From assembly GCA_013180625.2 (NCBI GenBank), contig SNVD02011469.1, positions 62,001 to 126,000 of the forward strand: a stretch of 64,000 bases of DNA, read 5' to 3'. The notes beneath the pieces are model-generated. The model did no database searches. It was not told where the DNA came from and saw only the letters and a program-made list of their open reading frames with translations. Both the position numbers and the translations under genes were made by a program. Source of the DNA: Boswellia sacra (Eukaryota; Streptophyta; Magnoliopsida; Sapindales; Burseraceae). This document shows, one piece after another, positions 35,521 through 47,709 of the stretch (within the stretch, counting starts at the first letter, position 1; each line of letters begins with the position of its first letter).

Positions 35521-37676
35521 CACAAAGTATAATTAATTATGCATCTCAAATATGATTTTATTGCAGATAATCATATTCATTTCACCTAGAACCCTCGTCT
35601 TTTATCTTATTGAAGACAAGTTGTAAAATACTGAAAAAATAAAAACCTCAATTTTTATTCTAATCTTTTAAAAAAAATCAAAATGTCCTTAATTACAAAT
35701 TTCATCCAGCCATCTGTAAATGAAAGGACGAAAATAGCTAAATTGAATACATTATATTGTGGTATTAATCAAATCAAATTTATAGTTTGATTTATTAATT
35801 TTCTAAATTTTAGGATAAAGTAAGTGAAATTTCTGAATTTTATCATATTTAATACTTCAGTATTAATTTTGAGCAAAATATTTTTTGTCAAGTCTAATAT
35901 CTCAAATAAAAATATAAGTGGAACTAAAATTAATAAATAAATAAAGTTGTAATCCTTGAATGTATCATTATGAATCGATGATAGCTAAGTTTTTTAATTT
36001 TTTTTCCTGCGGTTGATTATATCCTTTTGTCAGGTTTATCATACATATATAATTCTCAAAGAGTGACAACTTAAACGAACTATTTTTTAGTCAGTAAAGT
36101 GGTTAGAAAATCCATCAAATCCCTTTTTTTTTCTGCGGTCCAAATAATTTATATCAAGATATTCTTGCTCCCTCTAGTTTGTTAATTATAATTAATTTAT
36201 CATCAAACCCTTTTTTTTTTATATATCCAATTAACAAGTAGTTTTATTTTAAAATTATCCTCTAATTCCCCTATGGCAGATTATTTAAAATAGTAGAAAA
36301 TTTTTCATTTAGTGACCCCATGCTATTTTTCTATTTACTAAACCCTTTGCCACGACAATAATATAAATAGTTGTCCCTCAAAGTGGGAAGTGAAAGGCAC
36401 CTTGACTTGGTCAAAAGTGGTCCATCACATCATAAGTTATTGAACCACAAAGTACTCCAACAAGTTCACACATAAAAGTTACACCTATGAGTGGGTGCCA
36501 CGTGGCAATTTGTGATACTCCCATTAACGTGGTACAAATTTAGTAAACCGGCAGCGAATTGGGATTGACCTTAATTTTATTCCTGTTGAAGGTCTGCAAT
36601 TCAGTTAATAATCACATTGTAACTACGCTAAGAGTTATCAACTCATTTATGACACAGCTTCATCTATAATATAATAATATTTATTTTTAACCAAAAAGAA
36701 CTTAGACATATTCATAAATAGATAAAAATATAAGAGATTAAATAAAAAGAAATAATTTTTAATGCGTAAATGAGTTACAATAGTGTTTATTGTAAATATG
36801 ATAGGTAGCATGTTAAGTGTGTATAAATAAGTTGGATTAAGCTTGATTAAACGGGTCAAATGGGGTAAACATGAATATGATATCACTTGATTAATAAATT
36901 GTCATTTGAATGTTTGGACTTGACTTTTAAGATGAATAATTAAAAAGTTTGTTGGCAAAAATTTTGTTGTATCTTACCTTTACATGAAATGGCACCACAA
37001 AATTCCACCCCAACCTATAAGGCATTCACTTTCTTGCTATTTTCTGTGGAATTTTCTAGGATTAAAGTTCCCTGAAAATTCATTTGTCTATCAATATTCC
37101 TTATGCCAAAAGCTTAGATACTATAATATATTCTTGGAATAAACATAATTCATAACTTAAAACCTTATAGAGCAATACAAGTACTTATTATAATTGATCG
37201 ATCTGATCAATTACTCCAAAATAATATAATTAATTTCCCAATTACTAATAAATAATGATTTTCTTGGTACACGAAAGTCTGAGATTATATATAGATGCAT
37301 GTATCATAATATCATCCCTTAAATCTGTCATCAATTCATATTCTCTTTTAGTTCCATATTTTCAATAAATTTTTATTAATTGAAGCATCTGAATAGCATA
37401 GTCTATATGTGTTTATTAATTATCATATATATATGTGTGTGTGTGTGTGTGTCAATTTGTTGGAGTAATCCATTCTGAGGGTTACCGGTCGGCTGGAAGA
37501 AGAGATGCCTAGTGACTGTCAAGTCTCTCTTAAAATTTTTTATATTATTAAATAATAATTTTAATCCAAAATAATCCATCCAGTACGGCTACTCGCCATT
37601 GAACTCTCTTATATATATGTAATATGATTCATCCACTTAATTAAATAATTTCGAGATCAAAGACATTAAGAAGGTC
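35521..37676. other. AT-rich intergenic region, no gene found
   Basis: Several poly-T/poly-A runs, a (TG)n tract at 37434-37452, and a CACGTG G-box near 36500 within GCCACGTGGC. The right end is upstream of the receptor-kinase exon at 37677 and may hold its former promoter. No protein-coding frame is convincing. Confidence 0.5.
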
Positions 37677-38382
37677 ATGGAGAAGTTTAAGAGTTTTCGT
37701 TATGCATTGCTCGCTGGTTTCATTCTTGCAGTGTTGATTCATGCTCAAGATCAATCAGGTTCTACATCCAATTAATCAGTCGGGCAAATCGTTTCATTAT
37801 ATATATATATAGATATATATATATATATATTGTAGTGTTAAAAAGATTCTGTAACTAGGTCTCCGGATTGATGTTCCCTTAAGTCGACAAAATACTTTCT
37901 CCAGTTAACTTGTTGATAATCTCTATTAACAGTTGTCTAAAATCTCCCTGGATTGTTGTGCAGGGATATATAGGACTATAGATTAAGTTGGAGCAGAATT
38001 GATATTTCAGCTAGAATCTCTCTATTAACGTTGTGTTATTTTTCAAACTCCCTTAGGAGGAAAAGACTACTCTTTGCCTCGGTTTTTTGTTATTGCAAGT
38101 AGTCTTAGTGTTATTAGTTAATTAATTTCTTAACATAACGAATTTATGCTAGAATGGAGGAAGCTCCAAAGGACGTACCGTCACCGGATGATGATGCAGA
38201 GGAAGAACCGCCACCAGGTGAAGAAGCTCCAAATCTGCCTAGTCAAAATACTATGCTGCTCTATCATAAAACTACGCATTCGGCTGCATTTGCATTATTG
38301 GTTGACAGTGGTAGCATCAGTTGGTGCAATATCATCAGTAATTGCACTATTAATTGGTTATCTTTTCTGTGTGCTGGAGTAA
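37677..38382 (+). pseudogene. Receptor-kinase first exon followed by a short acidic/transmembrane open frame
   Basis: Exon 37677-37758 encodes a signal peptide (MEKFKSFRYALLAGF...) clearly homologous to exon 1 of the receptor kinase at 13934, ending in the same phase before GTTCTA. No malectin domain follows. Two alternatives come next. Acceptor GGAG-AAG at 38163 gives an acidic proline-rich segment (APKDVPSPDDDAEEEPPPG). Acceptor GCTAG at 38152 gives a basic segment. Only the latter frame reaches the hydrophobic helix VVASVGAISSVIALLIGYLF, which resembles the transmembrane exon of the paralogues and stops at 38382. It could be a collapsed receptor-kinase relic or a small membrane protein. 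A frame change would be needed to join the acidic part to the helix. Confidence 0.45.
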
Positions 38383-38739
38383 AAGAAGGGAACTATTTGT
38401 GTTATCACTTACTAAAAATGGAAACACAAACCACACTTTGTTGTTGTATATGTAAGATAAATTTGTATGAAGAGTTTATATATCTAATAAAAACATTTAT
38501 TTCTTTTACGAAATTGAAGCAAATTATTTTAAGGTTTTTGTGATATCATATGTACAAATTTCATAATTTCATTTTATAATAATGGTTGATTGTTAATTTT
38601 ATAAATTAATAAAATATTGTAAGAATTAACAAGTCAATTTTAAAATTTTATCACATTGATTAGATTAATAGGATGTGGCAATTATGTTACAAATTCTAGT
38701 AAGACTCAACAAGCAAACTCACTGTCATCATTATCCATT

Positions 38740-41020
38740 ATGTCCGCCGCTCGTCGGCCTTTTAGGCAACCTAATGGGCGCCGGAGCCGGCGGTGCCCTT
38801 TACCTCAACACTCCCTCCATATCCAGCAGCGACCGTGGGACGACAGCTTTAGACGTCGTTAGAAGCCAGATCGTCGAATCCAACGGCGTCGTTACGTTCA
38901 GAGTGGTGCAGGAGTCGGCTTTGATCGGCGCTAACGCTAGCAAACCTCTTGACATTCTTGTCTTTGGAGGTGCCGCCACCAGCTGCGGCGTGGCTCTTGA
39001 CGCGACCACGTGGGGCCTGCGCGTGGGCCTTGTTGAGAGAGAGGATTTCTCTTCCGGTACTTCTTCGTGGTCGACATATGCACATAATTCATTGCTTTCG
39101 TTTATATGAACGTACAGTTGCTGAATTCTAAATGCTGGTAGGGATAAATAAGTCATCGTTACCGGCAACTAATACGGAAAGTACTTTCGTTAGTGTGTTA
39201 TCTGTGTGACGTTCAACATCTAATTGGCAAACTATACGTAACTGGTTCAGTTCTGGTCTCGTTAAATGGCCGGTAATGTTACCAATGCTAGTTCAGGACC
39301 ATACCATGATCCTTTTTTATTATGTTAATGAATTAGCATAGCAATTCTTCAGTAATTTTTTTATTTAATTATTTTATATGTACTAATTTTTTAGGAGTCC
39401 GATACTTGGAGAAAGCTGTCTTTAATCTTGACTATTGGCAACTGAGGCTGGAATTCCATGCACTCGAAGAGTGTAAACAGGTCATTAAGAATGCACCACA
39501 CCTCTGCCGTGCTTTGCCTTGCATGACTCCTTGTTTTACCAGGTTTCAGGTGGTGTACTACTGGATGGGCTTGAAATTTTACGATTTGATAGCAGGACCA
39601 CATCTGTTACATTGTCTAGATGCTATTCTGCACGGCAGTCAGCTCGTCTGTTCCCCACTCTTGCAAGGGAGGCCACCGGCGAAAGCTTGAAGGGCTCAGT
39701 GGTTTATTATGATGCCCAGATGAATGACTCGCGTCTCTATGCCGCGTTAGCATGCACTGCTGCAAGTGCTGGTGCAGCCGTGCTTAATCATGCAGAGTTG
39801 TATCCCTCATTAAGGATGAGACTAATGAGAGGACAATGGGTGCTCGAGCTCTGAACAATCCGTCAGGCAAAGAATTTGATGTCTATGCAAAGGTTGTGGT
39901 GAATGCTGCTGAGCCGTTTTGTGATTCTATAAGGAAAATGGCTGATAAAAATGTGCAACCTATCATCTGTCCTAGCAGTGGTGTGCGTATTGCACTTCCT
40001 GATTACTGTTAATTATTGCCCTGAGGGAATGGGTTTGATTGTTCCTAAAACCAAGAATGGACGCGCGGTTTTCATGCTGCCATGGATGGGGAGAACTATT
40101 GTTGGCAGAACAGATTGTAACACTATCATCACTATGCGCCCATATGCACATAAGCATGATGTTCACGCTACTGGATACCATCAGTCATTTGCTATCAACT
40201 GAGGTGTGGAATTTAAGCAAATTAGTTCCTTGATTTTGTTGTTGTACTTTATGTGGCAATAATTTTATTGTACTCCTATTGCTCTGTTTATCTCGTTCCT
40301 TGTTCCTTTCTTTACTCACCCTGCTTTTTCTGTATCAAATGGTTAAAATAATATGTACCACGCACAGATTTTCTTTATGTTTGGAGTGGTATTCGCCTAT
40401 TAGCTATGGATCCATCGGCAAAGAACACTGAAAGTATCTCCAGGGGATCAAGTCATATGTATGGAATTTCCCGTTTTGGTCACAATTACTGGGGGAAAGT
40501 GGACAACTTTCTCACCGAGGGTAATGTATAATCAATTCAGCTGATAGTATCTTTATAATACTGAAGAATTTTCACTCAAAAGGCAAATAAGAATACACAG
40601 ATGTAAATGTATTCCCATCTGATGTGTGTGCAAATGTCATTGGCATCTTATTTATAAGCTTTTGACTAATGATATGTCCCTTTCATGTGGACTTTCCAAA
40701 AATTTTCTTCTCAGAAGAATTCTGTTCCCCACTTCATCCCTCTTTCCTCTTTTTTCATTTGTCCAGAGAGTTTTGTGCTTAATAGAACTAGTTTCAGCAT
40801 GGCAGAAGATGCAGTTAATGTCGCTATGAAGTCCGGAAATCTGAGTCCAATCAACAGATGCTTAACTCATGACCTGCAGCTTATTGGTGGAGATGGATGG
40901 GATGCCTCCTTTTTTACGGTTCCGATCCAAAAATATAAATGTATGAAAAGGACTTATGATGGTAAAGTTGTTCCTGGGCCTATAATGGGATGCAACAGAG
41001 ATTTTGAGCAGTGTCACTAG
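38740..41020 (+). pseudogene. SDP6: Pseudogene of mitochondrial FAD-dependent glycerol-3-phosphate dehydrogenase
   Basis: The working enzyme oxidises glycerol-3-phosphate to dihydroxyacetone phosphate at the inner mitochondrial membrane. Recognisable pieces run in order. The FAD-binding start (LDILVFGGAATSCGVALDA, 38955-39010) has the glycine motif damaged. REDFSSGTSSWS (39038-39070) follows. GVRYLEKAVFNLDYWQL starts near 39396 after an intron-like gap, then CMTPCF and VVYYWMGLKFYDLIAGP to about 39600. SLKGSVVYYDAQMNDSRL (39690-39735), KVVVNAAEPF (39890), GLIVPKTKNGRAVFMLPWMG (40032-40090) and MAEDAVNVAMKSG (40800) come after. Frame changes near 39610 and 39800, a stop at 40009 and others break it. 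Similarity ends near 40985, well short of the usual C-terminus. Retained intron positions show it is a duplicated genomic copy, not a retrocopy. Confidence 0.88.
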
Positions 41021-41089
41021 AGTTTAAGATCTTGGCAAGATTTTGTTTTACAAAGATTAGTTTAGTATGTGAGAGTGAGTTAACACTAT

Positions 41090-43815
41090 TGTAACATCTT
41101 AAATTTTGTAATATACATTGTGTCATATATTATAAATATATGTGCATTAATATGTGTTAATGTATATGTGATATATATAACATTGTAGTGTAATAAATGA
41201 GAGAATGATGGGCTTATGGTAATAAAAGAGGAGAGAAGGACTAAATGGTAATTTAGCCTAATTTTTGTCTATAAAAGGGGGGAGTTCTAGAATTCTTTCA
41301 TTTTTCCTCCTTGCTCATAGGTTCCCAGTTCTTCACACTCTCAAAATTTTTCACACAAACCACCAAGAACTCAAGGAAAGGAAGGAGAAGAAATGAAGAA
41401 GTGGCAAGAACTCATCTCTTCTTTAGAATTCTTGTTTTATTGTTTATATATTTGCAAGAATTCCTTTGGCTTGTGATGTGAGTATGAGAATTGTTGTTTG
41501 GTATGCTGAAAATTGTGTGGAAATATGAATTTGAATGAGATTTGAAGGTATCTAAGTAAGGGGATGAGGATACAAAGCTAGAAATGAGAGTTTAGTTCAA
41601 ATCCTGCAGTGTTTTTACACTAAACAGTGTATATTCCGGACATTCCTAAAAATTAGAAAAATGTTTTCTTGTTCTGAAAATTTTTCTGATGAAAATAGAC
41701 ATGTCCAGAAGTGTATAGAAATTCGATTCACTCAAAAATTCAAAGTATGTGAATTGTAGTGAATTTTTGAACTTCTGGTATGGGATTGTATATTTCCCCT
41801 GTCTTAGAACAGAGTAGGGGAAAATGATTTTAGTTGAAGGTCCAAATATTCGTAAAATTATCTGATTTTTGGAATGCAGGTCCTTTTATGTGTCAGATAT
41901 GAGACTGTAAATTTTCACTGAGATTGAAGCTTTGTATGAAATGTATGAATTTTTAAAGTTGGCTTGATAAAACTGGAATTTTTAGTTTCCAAAACAGAGC
42001 AGTTAGAAATAATTGAGTTTGAATAACTTAAACCCCTTGAAAAGCCAAGATTTTTGGTATGGAAGTATATATATGTGTTACATACTAGCCTGTAAATTTT
42101 TATACCCAATTGAGTAGAAATGCAATTCCTACAAATTTTTAAGTCTGTACTGTTCAGTGAAATAAATGCATTGACAGAATTGTTGAGTTAATGAATTAAG
42201 TTATTATGAGTGGGCAAATGACCTTGTTTGGCTCTAAAAATTTTAAGGAGACATGTTATATGAGTGTAAAAGTTGTCTCTGCAATTGTGTGGATTTTGGA
42301 ATAGACAATTGTTCGTTATAAATTGTTTGATGGAGTATGTATAGAAATAGAGCCAAAAAGGGGAATTATTTCACCAATGTGTATGGTGACCTTAAATAGA
42401 TTTTGTTTTGTTTTAGGTTAAAGACAAGCATCGACAATAGAGCTATATAAGGTAAGTGACAATAAATTGTGTTACACTGTATATAATATTGTGTATTGTA
42501 ACATTGTTCAATATTAACACTTGATGCTTGAATTGGGAGATATTGTGACTGTACTAAAGCTTAATATATAGCTTCTTTTATGTGATTGATTGTGAATTGT
42601 GAAATGTGATTAGCATGCCAAAAACTTAGGAAACTTAGCTCTCATAGCTTAAGGGGAGGTCTGGACCATGTGTTTCTCTATATGGGGATTTGGTAGCATG
42701 GGCCCGATATCGCCCGGATTGTCATTAGACTAGCCTTGAGCTATTTCAAGTGTAGCCATCTATGTGTATCTGTACTATTCTGTGTGGCAGGACAGAGTCC
42801 AATAGGACTATATGGCTGTCACCTCTAGGTGATGACGGATTCGTGTAATGTGAGAATGTGATAAATACTTACTGCGACGATGCCTTGCCTACAGATGCCG
42901 CCAATAGGTGGCTATGTGATATGGACCCGTATAAGTGTGATATGACTGTGATATGAGAAGTCCTACCTTGATTAGAGAGCCTTATTTCTTAAGTGACTAT
43001 AACTGACACCGTGAAAGCTTCCTTATTATGTGATCTAGACATAGTATGTGTCATTAAAACGGTACCGAGTATGGTATTGTCTATGAGTCCTTAATGTATA
43101 TTGAAGGAAAATGCGTGTATGTGTATGGATATTTATATAAATAAATTATATGATTATAATTGTACATGAGGATGTGATGAATTAAGAAATGTGAACTCGC
43201 TTATGTGGGAGTGAATCGACCTACAGAGGTCAAGACAAAAAATTGGTGCAAGAGCGCAATATATGTGGCACAGGAGCACAGATGTAACCGATATGAAACT
43301 AGTCAGACAGAGAGTTGGCGCAGGTGCGCCACTTATATAGCCTAAGAGCACCAAGTTGGCACATAGAAATGGTTACAAGTGATTTCGGGGCTATTTCTTC
43401 TTTAACAAGTTATCTTATGCTTGTGTACTAAGAAATGAACAGTATTCATCATGTAGACTGAATTTTATTGTTATTGAACATTATTGTATGTTCACTCAGC
43501 TTACTTACTGAATTTTACTCACTAAACTTATTGTGTGCCTCAGGTGACCAGTAGACCAAGAGTTAGATTGACGACTTTTGGCAATATTGACGGAGTTCCC
43601 TTGATAACCACGGACCGCTGCCCTATATTAACATAACCATACTGTAGAAATTCTTTTGATTTTTGAATGTGCATATACATAATGAAATGCTGTGGTTGTG
43701 ACTAGGAACTCTGCATTTGATAATACTCAATATAATTTTTGAAAGAAATGACAGAGTACACTAGTAAATGACTGTTTTAATGTTATACTCTGTATGTATA
43801 GTATTGGATATGATA
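41090..43815 (+). repeat. Solo LTR of the Tekay-like family of the element at 4141
   Basis: 2726 bases homologous to the LTR at 4141-6629, flanked by ACTAT at 41085-41089 and 43816-43820. This perfect 5-bp target duplication proves a solo LTR. It is more diverged than the copy at 60874 and its last dinucleotide has changed from CA to TA. It keeps the micro-exon 42417-42451 with an acceptor GTTTTAG and donor GTAAGTGAC. It has only one copy of the internal subrepeat (near 42650) plus about 200 bases not seen in the other LTRs (near 42780-42960). Confidence 0.93.
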
Positions 43816-43820
43816 ACTAT

Positions 43821-44208
43821 AAACGTACCTAAAGATTATACAAATAATAACTTAGTGAATTGTAACTCTAAGCTGTTCGTGATGTAGGTTGTTATAATCG
43901 AACTACATAAAATCTTTATATGCGAGTTTACATTACAGTTTACTGTTATATTACATATAACTACTCCATACTTTTAGATCTCTCAACTTGATAGAATGTG
44001 AAATTTAAAAATTATCAATTTTCTTTTATATATTTTTAGAAGCAATACCATCTAATCCAACATTGCGAAAAAATTATATCATGCCATTTTTTAATAGATT
44101 AGGTGAAAATAATGAATTGATAAAATATATTAATAAGACGTCAAATCACTTGCTTTACAATTTTACCCCTCTCCAGTAACAAATGGTTTTAGAAAATCCG
44201 TTAATAAG

Positions 44209-44274
<66 letters not shown>

Positions 44275-44469
44275 TAATATGACTTTTCAAAAAAAGTTTG
44301 TAACTTACTACTTGACATTAGAGCTAAACACATGACTACTTAGTGAAAGTAATTTATTTCCCTAATCACAATCGGACAGATGACTGAAATCTAATTAATT
44401 TCAATGAATGAAAACTAATCATTTTCAAATATTTGGAATTTGTGGAGTTACTTAATAATGTGAAACCCA
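43821..44469. other. AT-rich spacer with microsatellite
   Basis: Between the solo LTR and a receptor-kinase fragment. It holds the (AT)n(GT)n tract at 44209-44272 and otherwise no supported feature. Confidence 0.5.
44209..44272. repeat. (AT)n(GT)n microsatellite
   Basis: An uninterrupted AT run passes into about 23 GT units. Confidence 0.95.
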
Positions 44470-44841
44470 TTGAATGAAAAAAAGAGATGCCTATACTTTT
44501 GGTATTATTCTTTTAAATGTAATCACAGGACAAAAAGTGACTGTAAAATTAAAAAATATTCATGTACGTGAATGTGTCAACTCCGAGCTGAGAAGAGGGT
44601 CTATTAAAAGTATTGTTGATCCAAATTTAATTAGGAAACAATTTCAACTCTAGTTCTGTGAGGAAAGCTGTGGAAGCACTGGCTTGTGTTGTGCATCTCA
44701 AACTTCCTTCAAAAGGCCAACCATGACTGAGCTCGCGATGCAATTGAAAGTGTGTTTGGCAGAACTTTCTCAAAATGATAAGGCCAGGACACAATGAACA
44801 GTATTCGTCTGGATACTGAATTCACTCCTCTGGCAAGGTAG
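44470..44841 (+). pseudogene. Last-exon fragment of a receptor kinase
   Basis: Matches exon 13 of the kinases at 13934 and 46552. Pieces are LNEK..., YTFGIILLNVITG, SIKSIVDPNL, RPTMTELAMQLKVCLAEL and a terminal segment ending at the normal stop (44839-44841). Frameshifts occur near 44485 and 44645, with stops inside. No other exon is seen upstream. It is a remnant of another member of the tandem array, probably left by unequal recombination or deletion. Confidence 0.85.
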
Positions 44842-45539
44842 TGAGTTTGTAGCTAAAGGAATCTTGTGAATGGCATCAGTTGAGCATTTCAATCTATGTA
44901 ATTCAATGGATATTGTATCTTGTCCATAGATCTTATATTCAGAACTGATCTGAAAACATTATCGCATGATTTTAGTATAATTAATTGGTTTATGTGAGAA
45001 TATAATCTCAAATATATTAATCTAATGATATATACGTATAAGGATTTTGAGGAAGCTTTCATTGAGGGAGAGAGAGAAAAAAAAAAAAAGGATGCAGACG
45101 CAAAACGATATGGCATGCATTTTAATTTATAAAAATGTAATCACTGTCCTTGTGCTGCAATTAATATTGCAACTTCTAATTTGATGCTATACTGCTGCCA
45201 GCTCTTGTTCTAGACTAATTGAAAAACGACTCACCAATAAAAGCTTAAAATGCATGCCATGAAATGTAGAATCTTTCATCTCATATAAGTAGAATCTTAA
45301 TTAACTTCAACTAATGGCATAAGAGGTTTGTAGAATTTTTGGAACCATGAAATGTCATGCGGGATTTCAATGAACTACAAGGAAGATACATGGAAATTGA
45401 CGTATTTAGTATTTATCTTCTATAAACTGATGATATTTTATTTAAAGATAATATATCTTATGTTTCAAATTGTTTAACTAAAGCAAGAGGGGAAAAAAAA
45501 AAAAGATCTCTTGTAATCAGAAAAATAGATGTTCCATCC
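44842..45539. other. Intergenic DNA, no gene found
   Basis: AT-rich stretch between the kinase fragment and the duplicated upstream block of the next kinase. No coding or RNA feature is supported. Confidence 0.45.
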
Positions 45540-46551
45540 TTGCTGGTGGAAATTGTCAACTTAATTAATTTATACTTTGCAAGAGGCACCAATGTGGTTG
45601 AATTTAGAAGGCATAAGGGTGAGTAGTCCAAGGAAAATATATAAGTGGACCTACCCAGCAGTGGCCTAGTGGGTGTTAGAAACCAATAGAATAATCTTGG
45701 GGTATTCAAAGTCAACCCCATAGTATAGTACTGTAGTTGTCTTGGTGGACTTTCGTTATTCTTGAATAATTGAAGTTTCCTAGCAAATATTTTGGACAAA
45801 ATGAGTGGTCAATGAATGCTATAACGCACATTATTTGCTATCTAGAAAAATGTACCAGTTTTTTATTGTCATCTAAGCAATGTACCAATTATCAAACTTA
45901 ATTTCTTTGTAAAACAACCAAAAAAATTGAGATTCAAATAACTATATAACGTATTCTGATCAAAACAAAAACGATTAGAATTTAGCATAAGCACAGACCG
46001 AGAAGTCGTGGACATTTATTAGGCAACATTAGTGTCCTTAGTGATTTTCTGGGTTTTTTTTTTCGCCTAAATTTGTAAATTTCTGACCACATTAATCACT
46101 TTGAAAAAGTTGAACTCTTGAAGCATTTTCGGATTGATTTAAAGAATTTTGTCTCATCCTGGAATTAATATTATATGTACGTGGCCCGAAAGTCATGTTT
46201 CGTAAATTTGGTTGAAAGTTTCTTAGTCTACTCCAAGCTGTCTAGCTGTGCGGAGGATTTCGGTTGTTGGCTTTAAACTCTTTCACAATATGTATATATA
46301 TTTTTAATTTGGTCAAACTTTTCTTCTGTCTATCACTATGGATCTCTCGTTTGGCATTGACTTCGAAGGACAATATTGAATAATTGGAGCTATACACAAA
46401 CAAATAAGTAGTGACCAGTGAGATGGCTGGAATAATTGACTTTAATAATATGCATGCAAGCTTGTAGCCATACAATCTAAATGATCATATATGATTGGTC
46501 AAATGCTTCTTTTATCCTCACCTTCCCTCGAATAAACTAGAGAAGGTGATC
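45540..46551. repeat. Duplicated upstream region of the receptor-kinase pseudogene at 46552
   Basis: This segment aligns with 59742-60694, upstream of the kinase at 60695. Shared blocks include TGCTGGTGGAAATT/TGCTGCTGGAGAATT, GTCTTGGTGGACT, CATAATTGAAGTTTCC-like sequence, GACCAGTGAGATGGCTGGAAT and the last bases before the ATG. It shows that the two genes were duplicated with their promoters. Confidence 0.8.
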
Positions 46552-47706
46552 ATGGGGATGTTTGAATGTAACCTCTTCGCATTGCTTGCTGGTTTTGCTA
46601 TTGTGCTTCTTCCGGTTCACGCTCAGCAACCAGGTTTGCATTTCTAAGACTTTCCGTATCATTGAATTCTCACAAACCATGTTAAGTAAACTACTGTTTG
46701 TGCTTGTCTCTCTCAGGTTTCATCAGCATAGATTGTGGAGCAAACTCAAGCCACACTGATCAACGAACTGGTATATTTTACGTTCCAGATTCAACCTTCA
46801 TAGAAACTGGAATAGGCTACAGTGTAAAGCCAATATACCAATTCGAGACCATTCAACAGGTATGGACACTCAGAAGCTTTCCTGAAGGAACCAAAAACTG
46901 TTACAATGTAAAAACTACAAAAGACGATAGATACTTGATCAGAGCAACCTTTCTGTATGGAAATTATGATGATGAATTTACGGTACCGGGGTCGTTTGAT
47001 CTGTATCTGGGAGCTAATCTGTGGGATTCTGTGGTACTAGGAAATGTATCCACAATCCTGTTTAAGGAAATTATACATGTTTCCCCATCGAATTGTATCG
47101 ATGTCTGTCTTGTGAATACGGGAAATGGGACACCATTGATTTCATCATTAGAATTCAGGCTCCTGAAAAATAACACCTATTTTACTGAATATGGATCACT
47201 TAAAATCCTTGCACGGATGAATGTTCTTCCAACAACAAATGAAATACTCAGGTGAGACAATTCTTTATTATGAGTTTAAAATATATTAATTTATGATAAA
47301 CTAATTCAAAACAAAATGCTTCAGGTATCCAGATGATATATATGACCGAAGATGGGTACCGTTTAATTACGCCGAATGGGAGCAAGTGAATACATCGCTC
47401 ACCATTGATGCGAACGATTTCCAGCCACCGCAAATTGTCATGAAGAAGGCTGGCCGACAAAAAAATGCGAGCGACCCTTTAAAGATCCTCATGCCGATTG
47501 CTGACTCCACCAAAATTTATGTCTATATGCACTTTGCGGAGCTTGAGGTGCTCCAAGCCAACCAGTCTAGAAAATTCAACGTTTCTTTTAATGGGAATCA
47601 CTTGGCTGGACCTGTTACTCCAAAGTATCTATCCACAAGCACTATTTACACCACTACCGCCTTGTCTGGAGGAGAATACGAGTTTTCACTCACTAGTACC
47701 GAGGAT

Positions 47707-47709
47707 TAA
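47707..47709 (+). other. Premature stop codon in exon 3 of the receptor-kinase pseudogene
   Basis: TAA between GAG GAT and ACC CTG, just before the conserved LPPILNA block. The downstream frame stays open for the rest of the exon, so a single substitution (for example TCA to TAA) is sufficient. Confidence 0.9.

Noticed and set aside
41020..41090. The possibility that the SDP6 pseudogene was cut by the solo LTR insertion.
   Set aside because: Homology ends near 40985, before the ACTAT duplication at 41085, so truncation came from another event.
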